This document shows, piece after piece, positions 1 to 7,256 of a stretch of 12,046 nucleotides of DNA (positions are counted from its first letter, which is position 1; each line of letters starts with the position of its first letter). The stretch spans positions 1 through 12,046 of the forward strand of contig CAYQCH010000026.1 in assembly GCA_964415935.1 (NCBI GenBank), read 5' to 3'. Under the pieces are notes generated by a model. That model was not told where the DNA came from. It saw only the letters and a program-made list of their open reading frames with translations, and did no database searches. The DNA is from CAYQCH01 sp964415935 (lineage in GTDB: Bacteria; Patescibacteriota; Patescibacteriia; VMEV01; CAYQCH01). The position numbers and the translations under genes were made by a program.

Positions 1-81
1 TTATTGGATTTGCACGAGCTTGGCGATACCCTGCGCGTAGAGCCACTGACTGATGACGAGATCGAAGCCATCCCCCTATGA
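1..81 (+). CDS. 3' end of an unidentified protein gene (partial)
   Basis: Frame 1 is open from the window edge to a TGA at 79-81 and gives a 26-residue acidic C-terminus ending TDDEIEAIPL. The stop overlaps the ATG of the next gene in the sequence ATGA (78-81), the usual sign of translational coupling, so this is probably the end of a real gene in the same operon. The tail carries no motif I recognise, and its function cannot be given. Confidence 0.6.
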   Translation, partial: LLDLHELGDTLRVEPLTDDEIEAIPL

Positions 82-860
82 TCGCTTACGGATGCGTCTT
101 GCCGCATGCCCCGCTGTTCCTCCAAGCCATTGAATCCGGTAAGAAATCTTACCAGCCGGCGCTTGAGCATGCCCTGCAAACCGTTGCCGAGGACCTGAAA
201 ACGCATCAGATAGATTCATTGGTATGCCTCAGCGGGCATCCGCGCTTCCAGCGCTCGGGATTTTCCTGCTACATCTCCCCTGCCTGCCACATCAATTTCA
301 AAGATTTGGGCGATCTTACGCGCGACGCGGATATGCGCATGGACTGGTCGGTATATACCGGACTGCGCGAGGCCGCCGTTTCCGGAGGACCGTTGCTTCA
401 TCCGATAGACGAGCCTGTTCTGGATTTTGGACATGCCGTGCCGTTATGGGCCTTGCTCCAGACAAATCAAGGGGTTGATCGCCTCCGCATCGCCTGCCTG
501 AACGACAAACCGGCTTCAACACTTGATGAGCAGCAACAGTTCGGACGCGCCCTGCGCCAAGCGCTGGACGCTTCGCCGGTAAAACATGCAGTTATCATCT
601 CCGCGGAATGGCCCTTTGACCCTGACAATAAACATGCCCCCGACGATATACGGCAGCGCAACGAATCAATTCGGCAGGCATTTTACAACCGGTTTGCGGC
701 GGACAATTCGGTGGCATCCCCATTGCCTGTATGCAGCAGCGGCCCCGCCGCCATAGCCGCCGCTTGTTTTGAAGACAAGCACCGTTGGAAATACGAGGAG
801 CTGGCCTTCGAAGTGGTCTCTCCCACCGCATTCCTGATGGCGCGCATTATTTCCGCGTAG
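78..860 (+). CDS. LigB/MEMO-like protein (class III extradiol dioxygenase subunit B-like fold)
   Basis: This 260-residue protein resembles the class III extradiol dioxygenase LigB / AmmeMemoRadiSam protein B superfamily. Seen in the sequence: an N-terminal beta strand followed by PHAPL with His10, a second conserved histidine in the SGHPRF segment (His54), an NFKDLGDLT segment (73-81) matching the F-x-x-FGDLT block of the family, and LDFGHAVPL (115-123) matching the usual LDYGVGVPL. The SGDLSH block that normally follows a late strand reads SAEWPF (175-180), so the catalytic-base histidine of true dioxygenases is missing. A ring-cleaving activity is therefore doubtful, and a structural or binding role is equally possible. 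The start overlaps the upstream stop by 4 bp, and the stop lies 2 bp before the priA-like gene, so the three are probably co-transcribed. The family call is fairly firm; the biochemical role is unknown. Confidence 0.65.
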   Translation: MIAYGCVLPHAPLFLQAIESGKKSYQPALEHALQTVAEDLKTHQIDSLVCLSGHPRFQRSGFSCYISPACHINFKDLGDLTRDADMRMDWSVYTGLREAAVSGGPLLHPIDEPVLDFGHAVPLWALLQTNQGVDRLRIACLNDKPASTLDEQQQFGRALRQALDASPVKHAVIISAEWPFDPDNKHAPDDIRQRNESIRQAFYNRFAADNSVASPLPVCSSGPAAIAAACFEDKHRWKYEELAFEVVSPTAFLMARIISA

Positions 861-862
861 CT

Positions 863-2701
863 ATGTTTGCCAATGTCATCCCGGTCCAACGCATGCCGCG
901 GCATAGCAGCACATTTACGTATGCCGTACCGGAGGATCTACAGGCACACCTTCAACCCGGCATGCTTGTCCGCGTCCCCTGGCGGCGCCGCTGGGTGCAG
1001 GCAATGGTCCACTCTGTCAGCGATGTGTCAGAGCACCCATCGCCCTCGGAGCTTTCCACGTTTCTGGAAGACAAGCCTGTCTGGAACCAGGCGCAGCTGG
1101 ATGCCCTTCAACAGCATGCAAGCGAGCAATACGCCTCACTAGGTACCCTTTGTCATGCCCTGCTGCCAGAAAAGCCAAGGCGCAAGGCGACCAACCCTGT
1201 CACACCGCCTGCCGCGCCTGCTGCATTCCACCCACCGGTCCTCAGTCGCGCCGTAATTCCAGAACTAGCCAAATTGGAATCTCTTGATGCGCCATTTCTT
1301 GCCATCCGCCTGCAGCGTATGGCAGACAGGCATTATTTGTACCGACAATGGGTCAGGCAGGTACCCGGGCAAGTGCTCATACTCGTTCCCCAACATCTGG
1401 ATGCGCTTGAACTGCAACAGTCGCTGCAGAATGCGTTGAAACTGCCTGTCGCCGTCTGGGGCGAACAAATCGGGAAAAACGAACGGTGGCAGCTGTTTTC
1501 GGATATCCACAAAGGGCGCTATCGCATTGTGGTCGCCACGCGATCCGGCGCGCTCCTTCCTTTGCACGACCTTGGCCTCATCATTATCGACCAGGAAGAC
1601 CGCCAGGACCATCGCTCCTGGGAAGGCCACCCCTATTTTGACGCGCGCGACCTGGCCAGAGATCTTGCCAGCCGGTTAAACATTCCCGTTCGTGAAACCA
1701 GCTTTCACCCGCGGCTCTCACGCCTGGCCGTAACATCGTACGCACAAACACCCCTCATTTCGGCCCCTATTACGACGTTTTTTTACCGCAACTCCGCAGA
1801 ACTTCTTCACCCGCAGCTGAGTGAACGCATTTCCGGGGCTATCAATGATGGCAGCGATGTCTTATGTATTTGTACAAAAAAAGCCGCGCATGCCGGCCTG
1901 GCCTGCCTGGACTGCCAGCATACGTGGTCTTGCCCGTCTTGTTCGTCGCGCCTGTACGAGGCTGATGCCCGCTTACAGTGCCCATCCTGCGATTACGTCA
2001 TGGACGACCCGGCATCCTGCCCGCGCTGCGGCGGCAGCAATATACGAGGCTTTTTGCCTGGCGCGCAAACGATTGCGAAAAAAATAGCGCAAACGCTCTC
2101 CGTTCCGACCGTGTTGTTTTCATCTCAGGATCAGAGCCTTGACCCACACATGCCGCCTGCCGTCATCATCAGCACGCCATTTACATGGCGGCGGCTTGTT
2201 GCTGACGGGAAAAGACATATAGGCTGTGTGCTATTATTTCATCCGGAATCGGTTTTATATACACCGGATTACCGAGCCAACGAGTGGTATGTACAGTTCG
2301 TGCAATGGCATCGCCACATGGCGCATTCCTACATGCGCCAGCCGCTTCTTATTCAAACGGGCCTGACGGAACACTCTGAACTGCATGCCGCCGCCGTTGA
2401 CGCGGATCAGACGAACAGCGCTCTGAAAGAGCTCGACATGCGAAAACATCTGGGCCTCCCGCCGTTTGGCCATATACTGCTTATTCGCCTGAAATCTGCA
2501 GATGCTGATGAAACTCAGGAAATAGACGCCAGCATGCGGCGTGACCTGCCCAATGTTCGCATTCACGGCCCCAAACCAACTACGGATAAAAATGAGCAAC
2601 AATGGACCGTATTTACTGAACAGCCTGTTCTTGACAAATTTACCGATTCTGTTTATAGTAAATTACTCATTTATCGCAACCCAGAAACGCCCTTACGTTA
2701 A
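863..2701 (+). CDS. priA: PriA-like primosomal protein N' with degenerate helicase motifs
   Basis: PriA is the restart helicase that reloads the replisome at stalled forks. This copy is 612 residues, against roughly 730 in E. coli. The N-terminal 3'-DNA-end-binding region is visible (FANVIPVQR, then TFTYAVPEDL and LVRVPW, 1-40). The helicase core can be aligned through VLILVP (171-176) and ATRSGALLPLHDLGLIIID (225-243). The zinc module is intact, with eight cysteines at 348, 351, 357, 360, 373, 376, 386 and 389, and the C-terminal LGLPPFG (530-536) is typical of PriA. The ATPase motifs are gone: no GxxGSGKT at about 145-165, DEEH replaced by DQED (243-246), the usual ATPS block replaced near 277-287, and QVAGRAGR replaced by VQWHRHMA (480-487). 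The ATG at 863 is preferred over an upstream in-frame ATG at 785 because PriA homology begins there and it lies 2 bp after the preceding stop. It is probably a DNA-binding or scaffolding PriA homologue rather than an active helicase. Confidence 0.82.
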   Translation: MFANVIPVQRMPRHSSTFTYAVPEDLQAHLQPGMLVRVPWRRRWVQAMVHSVSDVSEHPSPSELSTFLEDKPVWNQAQLDALQQHASEQYASLGTLCHALLPEKPRRKATNPVTPPAAPAAFHPPVLSRAVIPELAKLESLDAPFLAIRLQRMADRHYLYRQWVRQVPGQVLILVPQHLDALELQQSLQNALKLPVAVWGEQIGKNERWQLFSDIHKGRYRIVVATRSGALLPLHDLGLIIIDQEDRQDHRSWEGHPYFDARDLARDLASRLNIPVRETSFHPRLSRLAVTSYAQTPLISAPITTFFYRNSAELLHPQLSERISGAINDGSDVLCICTKKAAHAGLACLDCQHTWSCPSCSSRLYEADARLQCPSCDYVMDDPASCPRCGGSNIRGFLPGAQTIAKKIAQTLSVPTVLFSSQDQSLDPHMPPAVIISTPFTWRRLVADGKRHIGCVLLFHPESVLYTPDYRANEWYVQFVQWHRHMAHSYMRQPLLIQTGLTEHSELHAAAVDADQTNSALKELDMRKHLGLPPFGHILLIRLKSADADETQEIDASMRRDLPNVRIHGPKPTTDKNEQQWTVFTEQPVLDKFTDSVYSKLLIYRNPETPLR

Positions 2702-2703
2702 CT

Positions 2704-3192
2704 ATGGCCAAGGTTTTAAAAATTCTTCACGAGCCTGATGCCTTTTTACGGCAAGTCATGAAACCGGTACCTGATCCAAAGGCTCCGGAAATAAAGCAAC
2801 TGGTGGAAAACATGGTCCTTACCATGCGCCAGGCAAAAGGCATTGGTTTGGCCGCCACGCAGGTGGGCTATGACGGCCGCGTCATTGTCATCGAAACAAA
2901 AGACGGCGCGCTTGCCTGCATTAACCCTGAAATCATCGAGCGCTCGCGCGAAATGGAACCCGGCGAAGAGGGTTGCTTAAGCGTTCCCGGCACCTACGGC
3001 TTCGTCAAGCGACATTCCCGCGTAACGGTCCGATCGTATACAACCGACGGAAAGGAACAAACGCATAAAGCCAACGGATTGCTGGCCCGTGTGTTTCAGC
3101 ATGAGCTGGACCACTTGAATGGCATCGTGTTCATCGACAAAGTGGAATCATTCTCAGGGGAGGATGTGCCTGAAGCCGCTGTCGCGATTTAA
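2704..3192 (+). CDS. def: Peptide deformylase
   Basis: Peptide deformylase removes the formyl group from the N-terminal methionine of nascent proteins, using a metal ion (usually Fe2+). The 162-residue protein shows all three signature motifs: GIGLAATQVG (46-55), EGCLS (89-93) with the metal-ligand Cys91, and QHELDH (132-137) with ligands His133 and His137 and catalytic Glu134. Length and motif spacing are those of ordinary bacterial Def. The start lies 2 bp after the priA-like stop, and the stop is 1 bp before fmt, so it sits in a tight operon with the enzyme that adds the formyl group. No Shine-Dalgarno motif precedes the ATG. Function is close to certain. Confidence 0.97.
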   Translation: MAKVLKILHEPDAFLRQVMKPVPDPKAPEIKQLVENMVLTMRQAKGIGLAATQVGYDGRVIVIETKDGALACINPEIIERSREMEPGEEGCLSVPGTYGFVKRHSRVTVRSYTTDGKEQTHKANGLLARVFQHELDHLNGIVFIDKVESFSGEDVPEAAVAI

Positions 3193-3193
3193 T

Positions 3194-4126
3194 ATGAACT
3201 TTATTTTTTTCGGCACGGATGACTATTCCGTCGCCATTTTGGAAAAGCTCATCAGCGATTTTTACTACCCCTCCCTGGTCATCAGCCAGCCGGACAAGCC
3301 GGTAGGCCGCAAACAAATCCTGACGCCGCCGCCCATCAAGCATGTCTGCGAAACGCATCGCTTGCCTATTCTGCAGCCCGCGAAAGCCATTGAAGCCCTG
3401 GAAGCCGTCAAAAAAGTGGACCCAGATTTATTCATTGTCGCTTCGTTCGGGCAAATCATTCCCCAGCAACTGCTTGATATCCCCCGCCTGGGCGCCATAA
3501 ACGTTCATACGTCCCTATTGCCGCGCCACCGCGGCGCCAGCCCCATTCAGGCGGCTATTTTGCATGGTGATGCCGTTTCCGGCGTGACCATCATGCTCAT
3601 GGACAGTGAGCTTGATCATGGCCCCATTATCCATCAGGAACGCCTCGAGTTAAGCGATCACGAAACAAATACGAGCCTGCGCAGCCGTCTTGCCACCCTT
3701 GGCGCCGACACGCTCTGTAAGGTCTTGCCGGACTTTGTGAAAGGCAATATGAAACTCATTGAGCAGAACCACCAGGAGGCCACGTTTACAAAAATCATCA
3801 AGAAAGAAGACGCCAAGATCGACTGGAATGCGTCCTGCATCGAAATCGAACGTATGGTGCGCGCATACCAGGACTGGCCAAATGCGTGGACACTGCTCCC
3901 CAACGGCAAACGCATGAAAATTCTTTCTGCGCAGGCGCACCTGCACGAGGAAAATGATACGCGAGAAGCAGCGGGAACGCTTCGGACTAAAGATACCCAT
4001 GCGTCCATTGCTTGCGCCGACGGTATCCTGAAGCTCTCGGCCGTTCAAGTCGAGGGGAAGACAGAAATATCCGCAGCCGAATTCAGCCGCGGATACCAGT
4101 CTCTGTCGGGCAACCTCTGCCGGTAA
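3194..4126 (+). CDS. fmt: Methionyl-tRNA formyltransferase
   Basis: Fmt transfers a formyl group from 10-formyltetrahydrofolate to Met-tRNA(fMet), making the initiator for bacterial translation. The 310-residue protein has the N-terminal formyltransferase domain with FFGTDDYS (5-12), the substrate-loop region SQPDKPVGR (31-39) and the catalytic triad Asn103, His105 (INVHTSLLPRHRGASPIQ) and Asp141 (LDHG). KEDAKIDW (204-211) marks the start of the C-terminal tRNA-binding domain. The ATG at 3194 is chosen over an upstream in-frame ATG at 3119, because homology begins there and the longer version would run deep into def. The gene ends 1 bp before the convergent response-regulator gene, with no obvious terminator between them. 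Confidence 0.97.
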   Translation: MNFIFFGTDDYSVAILEKLISDFYYPSLVISQPDKPVGRKQILTPPPIKHVCETHRLPILQPAKAIEALEAVKKVDPDLFIVASFGQIIPQQLLDIPRLGAINVHTSLLPRHRGASPIQAAILHGDAVSGVTIMLMDSELDHGPIIHQERLELSDHETNTSLRSRLATLGADTLCKVLPDFVKGNMKLIEQNHQEATFTKIIKKEDAKIDWNASCIEIERMVRAYQDWPNAWTLLPNGKRMKILSAQAHLHEENDTREAAGTLRTKDTHASIACADGILKLSAVQVEGKTEISAAEFSRGYQSLSGNLCR

Positions 4127-4127
4127 A

Positions 4128-4529
4128 TCACTTCGTTTTCAAACTTTTTTGAACGACTGAGACGACGTCATCAATCGCCATGTCCGATTTGACAAGGTAT
4201 TGCTGTACGCCGAATGTCTTTACGCGCTCGATGTCGCTTTCTTGCCCAAGGTTGGTCAGGACAATGATATGAATTCTTTTCAAAAGCTTGTCGCGATTCA
4301 TTTCATCAAGCACTTCAAATCCGTCTTTTCGCGGCATCACCAGGTCCAGCAGCATCAAATCCGGCGTAAATCCTGAGCGAAGGATGTCCAAGGCAATGAC
4401 TCCGTCAGCGGCAATTTGAACCTCAAAACCGGCTTGTTGCAGCTTGGCCTGGAGAACTTTGATCAAAAAAAAGTCATCTTCAACCACCAGAATCCTCTTT
4501 TTCCCGGACTTTGCTGCTGCCTTGGGCAT
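4128..4529 (-). CDS. Stand-alone CheY-like response regulator receiver protein
   Basis: This is a 133-residue single-domain receiver with no output domain. Expected phosphorylation residues are all present: the acidic pair Asp18-Asp19 in VVEDD, the phosphoacceptor Asp62 in LLDLVMP, Thr92 in VLTN, and Lys114 in YLVKS. A short Lys/Ala-rich N-terminal tail precedes the domain. It would relay phosphate from a histidine kinase to a protein partner, but no kinase is encoded in this window. It is the last gene of the minus-strand operon, 9 bp after the antiporter stop, so a link to ion or stress signalling is possible but only inferred. The gene is convergent with fmt, 1 bp apart. Confidence 0.92.
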   Translation of the reverse strand: MPKAAAKSGKKRILVVEDDFFLIKVLQAKLQQAGFEVQIAADGVIALDILRSGFTPDLMLLDLVMPRKDGFEVLDEMNRDKLLKRIHIIVLTNLGQESDIERVKTFGVQQYLVKSDMAIDDVVSVVQKSLKTK

Positions 4530-4538
4530 AACATCGTA

Positions 4539-6215
4539 TCAAGATAAATAGACAAGGTCTTTCATGTGCCGCGCTTTCTCGCGGCTGTATTTATTATGCT
4601 GGAACTGGTTCTTTTTGAACAGATCCACCATGAAACGGCGCCCGAGATATGGCGGCATGACCACATAATCGGCTCCGGAATCATACAATTCCCTCGCCTC
4701 TTCTGCATGGTGGGAAACGCAGACAATGGTGACGGATGGTACGCGCTTGCGCATGTATTCTACCAAAAACTGGTTTGTTTCATGATCTGGTAATGTAGAG
4801 ATAACTAGCTGCAAGCGAGACAAATCAAGCGCATCAAGGAATACAGGGTCGTCGGCAGATCCGAACCTTGCTACAACCTGCTCTTGCTGCAGCTGCGAAA
4901 CAAGGTGCGGATCAAAATCCACCACCAGGTAACTGCAGTTCATTTCCTGAGCTTCGCGCAGCAGACCTCCGCCGAGGCGGTGGGCACCAAATAGGAGCAA
5001 CTCAAACGGGTGGTGTTCTTGGCCATCGTCCCTTTTTTTCTCCCTCCACGGTGTCAACGCGATAAAAACAGGCGCCAGAAATCGATAAACCTCGTGCTTA
5101 AAGGTCATGAGGTAGGAAGATGCGGCCATAGTGATAAGGCCCACAAAAGTCGCCAGAGCTAGTACTTCATTGGTTACATGCCCCAAACTGATGCCAACGG
5201 CTATGAGGATAAGCGAAAATTCGCTGATTTGCGCCACCGTAAGCCCCGAAAAAAACGCCGTTTTGCGGGTGTACCCCATGGCAGACATGATGGTATACAC
5301 AATCAGCGGATTACCAACAAGGATAAATACGGAAAAAATAGCGACGGCCGGCAGAATTCCTTGGATATCGGCCACTTGAATTTGCGCGCCAACCATCACA
5401 AAGAACAGGACCAGAAAAAAATCGCGCAGCGGCTGAATGCGCGTCCCGATTTCTCGAAACGAAGCAGAGAAAGATAACAAGACTCCGGCTGTCAGCGCCC
5501 CAAGTTCCAGAGAAAACCCGCCCCACGAAAACAGCCACGCTGTAAACAGGCACAATGCAAGCGACATCATCAGCATCAATTCCCTGTTCTTGCCGACAAT
5601 CCGATCAAGCCAAGGCAAAACAAAGCGAATGAATGCCGCGGAGCAGCCGATGATGAGCCCTATTTTTAAAAGCAGAATCAGTGAAAACTCAGTCCAGGAC
5701 TGGGCGGCAGAGTTTGCCGAAAGCACCAGGAAAATCGCCATGGCCGCCAGATCTTGTACCAGCAAAAATCCGATGGAGATGCGTCCAAATAGGGTGTCTT
5801 CTTCGCCCGCATCTTGTAAGAGGCGCAGCACGATGATGGTGCTGCTGAACGCAAAAGCAACGGAAATATATAGCGCTGGTACTAAAGAAAATCCCAACGC
5901 CAGGGCGATAAGCACACCCAACACAGTTGTAAAGACAATTTGGGCGATGCCGGTAATAACAGCGACGGCCCCGACATCACGAATGTACCTGGGATTGATG
6001 CCAAGCCCCACCAGAAAAAGCAAAAAAGAAACCCCCAGGGATGAAAACAATTCAAACGGTTCTGCATGCGTGACCAGGGACAACCCCAGCGGCCCGACGA
6101 TAAGGCCGGTTAATATATAGCCGATAAGGAGCGGCTGGCGCAACACGTTCATGATCATTCCCAGCACGGCCGCAATGGCGATGACGGCAATAAACGGTGT
6201 TAAAAAGTCATTCAT
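4539..6215 (-). CDS. CPA2/Kef-type monovalent cation:proton antiporter with TrkA-N domain
   Basis: This is a 558-residue membrane protein. Residues 1-390 form a run of about 12 hydrophobic segments of the sodium/hydrogen exchanger fold. VQDLAAM (153-159) carries the Gln-Asp pair (Gln154-Asp155) seen in KefB/KefC-type carriers instead of the Asp-Asp of electrogenic exchangers. After a charged linker (about 391-402) there is a cytosolic TrkA-N/KTN Rossmann domain (about 405-520) with beta-alpha-beta segment FELLLFGAHRLGGGLL and the ribose-binding acid Asp433 in VVDFD. The middle glycine of the usual GxGxxG is His412, so nucleotide binding may be altered. The likely role is K+(or Na+)/H+ exchange at the cell membrane, gated by a nucleotide or ligand. 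Its ATG overlaps the idi stop by 4 bp (ATGA), showing coupling. Ion specificity cannot be read from the sequence. Confidence 0.9.
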   Translation of the reverse strand: MNDFLTPFIAVIAIAAVLGMIMNVLRQPLLIGYILTGLIVGPLGLSLVTHAEPFELFSSLGVSFLLFLVGLGINPRYIRDVGAVAVITGIAQIVFTTVLGVLIALALGFSLVPALYISVAFAFSSTIIVLRLLQDAGEEDTLFGRISIGFLLVQDLAAMAIFLVLSANSAAQSWTEFSLILLLKIGLIIGCSAAFIRFVLPWLDRIVGKNRELMLMMSLALCLFTAWLFSWGGFSLELGALTAGVLLSFSASFREIGTRIQPLRDFFLVLFFVMVGAQIQVADIQGILPAVAIFSVFILVGNPLIVYTIMSAMGYTRKTAFFSGLTVAQISEFSLILIAVGISLGHVTNEVLALATFVGLITMAASSYLMTFKHEVYRFLAPVFIALTPWREKKRDDGQEHHPFELLLFGAHRLGGGLLREAQEMNCSYLVVDFDPHLVSQLQQEQVVARFGSADDPVFLDALDLSRLQLVISTLPDHETNQFLVEYMRKRVPSVTIVCVSHHAEEARELYDSGADYVVMPPYLGRRFMVDLFKKNQFQHNKYSREKARHMKDLVYLS

Positions 6216-6769
6216 AGGCTCTCAGGAGGAAAAAAACCGCGCTTGGATAATTCTTCGATTTCCATTTTAAACCAGGGCGTGAACTGATCGGGATTCTGTG
6301 TGACTTCTTGCTTCAACTCGGCGCAATTTACCCAGCGCCAGCCGCTGATTTCGTCCGGATGCGGTTGAGGCGGTTCGTCGCTTCGCCCTACCAGCACGTG
6401 ACAATATTCATACTCCGAGCCAATATCCTTAAACGGTACATGGTAGGTAAACGCATAAACCCAGGTCAGCTCTGGCGCAACCATCCCCAGCTCCTGTTGG
6501 ACACGGCGTTTGGCCGCATGCAGGATTTCTTCCCCCGCGCGCGGGTGGCTGCAAACGCTGTTGCTCCAATATCCGCCCCAAAGCATCTTCGCAGGGGCTC
6601 GTTGCTGCAACAGCAGTTCCCCTTTTGAATTGAACAAAAAAACGGAAAAGGCGCGATGTAACACGCCAGCTCCCATGTGGGCAGCCTTTTTCTCGACAAG
6701 TCCAGTCTGGCAGTCCTGCTCATCGACCCGGATGAGCTGGTCGGTATCAAAAGAAACGGGTTCTGGCAT
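6212..6769 (-). CDS. idi: Isopentenyl-diphosphate delta-isomerase, type I
   Basis: This enzyme interconverts isopentenyl and dimethylallyl diphosphate, the two building blocks of all isoprenoids, including the polyprenyl carriers of envelope synthesis. The 185-residue Nudix-fold protein matches the usual length (about 180). It has the catalytic cysteine in NSVCSHP (Cys73), the Nudix-like helix region HPRAGEE...RRVQQELG (75-95), and the second catalytic acid in the SEYEYC block (Glu121). The ATG at 6769 is chosen because it lies 1 bp after the phosphatase stop; an earlier in-frame start at 6829 would run into that gene and adds no homology. The stop overlaps the antiporter ATG. Whether the organism makes isoprenoids itself (mevalonate or MEP pathway) or only balances imported precursors cannot be judged here. 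Confidence 0.95.
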   Translation of the reverse strand: MPEPVSFDTDQLIRVDEQDCQTGLVEKKAAHMGAGVLHRAFSVFLFNSKGELLLQQRAPAKMLWGGYWSNSVCSHPRAGEEILHAAKRRVQQELGMVAPELTWVYAFTYHVPFKDIGSEYEYCHVLVGRSDEPPQPHPDEISGWRWVNCAELKQEVTQNPDQFTPWFKMEIEELSKRGFFPPESL

Positions 6770-6770
6770 A

Positions 6771-7220
6771 TTACCAACGAAAAGATTTGGCAAATTGCTC
6801 AAGACGAGCGCGCTGCACGGGCTCCACATGAATCTCTTTACGCTGCTTCTGAATCGTTTTTATAGCCTTATCCACGCTCATGCCTTGTGAAACAAAATAC
6901 GCGGCAACAAGGGTTGGGGCTCTTCCGTGCCCGTTTTTACAATGAACAAACAGTTTCAAGCCATGTTCCATGCAAAATCGCATCATCTGCACGCCTAAAG
7001 CTAACGCCTCCATGGTGGGAGCGGTATGGTCGATGGTTGGCAGCCACATAAAATATTTAATGCCCCACGGGGCATCGATGTTTTCCGCCTCCATGCTGAT
7101 ATCAGCCGTAATGCCCAAATGAAGCAAAAAAGTGTCGAAATGTGTTTTGCAACACGCATTTGTCCCGACAAAAATCTGCTCCGTGATCTGGCTATAGTTC
7201 ATTTGGACATGCTCGGACAT
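6771..7220 (-). CDS. Dual-specificity (tyrosine-phosphatase-like) protein phosphatase
   Basis: This 149-residue cysteine-based phosphatase has the P-loop HCKNGHGRAPT, in which Cys94 and Arg100 form the CX5R catalytic signature. Asp64 in the PTIDHTAP loop is positioned as the general acid. The remainder (a short N-terminal strand with IFVGTNA, and the C-terminal helices after the P-loop) matches compact DSP domains. The start at 7220 is favoured: a TTG at 7241 lies only a few bases from a strong -10 box and would precede or coincide with the transcript start. It is the first gene of the operon phosphatase-idi-antiporter-receiver. The substrate may be a phosphoprotein, but small DSPs also act on phosphoinositides, RNA or sugar phosphates. 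No partner kinase is nearby. Confidence 0.85.
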   Translation of the reverse strand: MSEHVQMNYSQITEQIFVGTNACCKTHFDTFLLHLGITADISMEAENIDAPWGIKYFMWLPTIDHTAPTMEALALGVQMMRFCMEHGLKLFVHCKNGHGRAPTLVAAYFVSQGMSVDKAIKTIQKQRKEIHVEPVQRARLEQFAKSFRW

Positions 7221-7243
7221 AGCGTGTATCGTTAATTGCAACC

Positions 7244-7252
7244 ATTATACCA
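7244..7252 (-). promoter_or_regulatory. Extended -10 promoter of the phosphatase-idi-antiporter-receiver operon
   Basis: On the minus strand the sequence reads TGGTATAAT, a perfect consensus -10 box (7249 to 7244) with the TGn extension. No good -35 hexamer is seen at the standard distance, which fits extended -10 promoters. Transcription would start near 7237, leaving a leader of about 17 nt before the ATG at 7220. The site lies in the 36-bp gap between divergent genes, so a + strand promoter for the lipoprotein would have to overlap it. Confidence 0.65.
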
Positions 7253-7256
7253 CGCT

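Noticed and set aside
785..862. N-terminal extension of the PriA-like gene from the ATG at 785
   Set aside because: The added 26 residues overlap the LigB-like gene in another frame and precede the point where PriA homology starts.
4135..4154. AT-rich inverted repeat (TTCAAA/TTTGAA) at the fmt/receiver junction as a terminator
   Set aside because: It lies inside the coding end of the receiver gene, its stem is only six A/T-rich pairs, and no proper T-run follows on the + strand.
5437..6120. 227-codon plus-strand frame opposite the antiporter gene
   Set aside because: It lies wholly antisense to a well-supported membrane transporter, has low-complexity composition (Ser/Asn/Lys/Pro-rich) and shows no recognisable domain.
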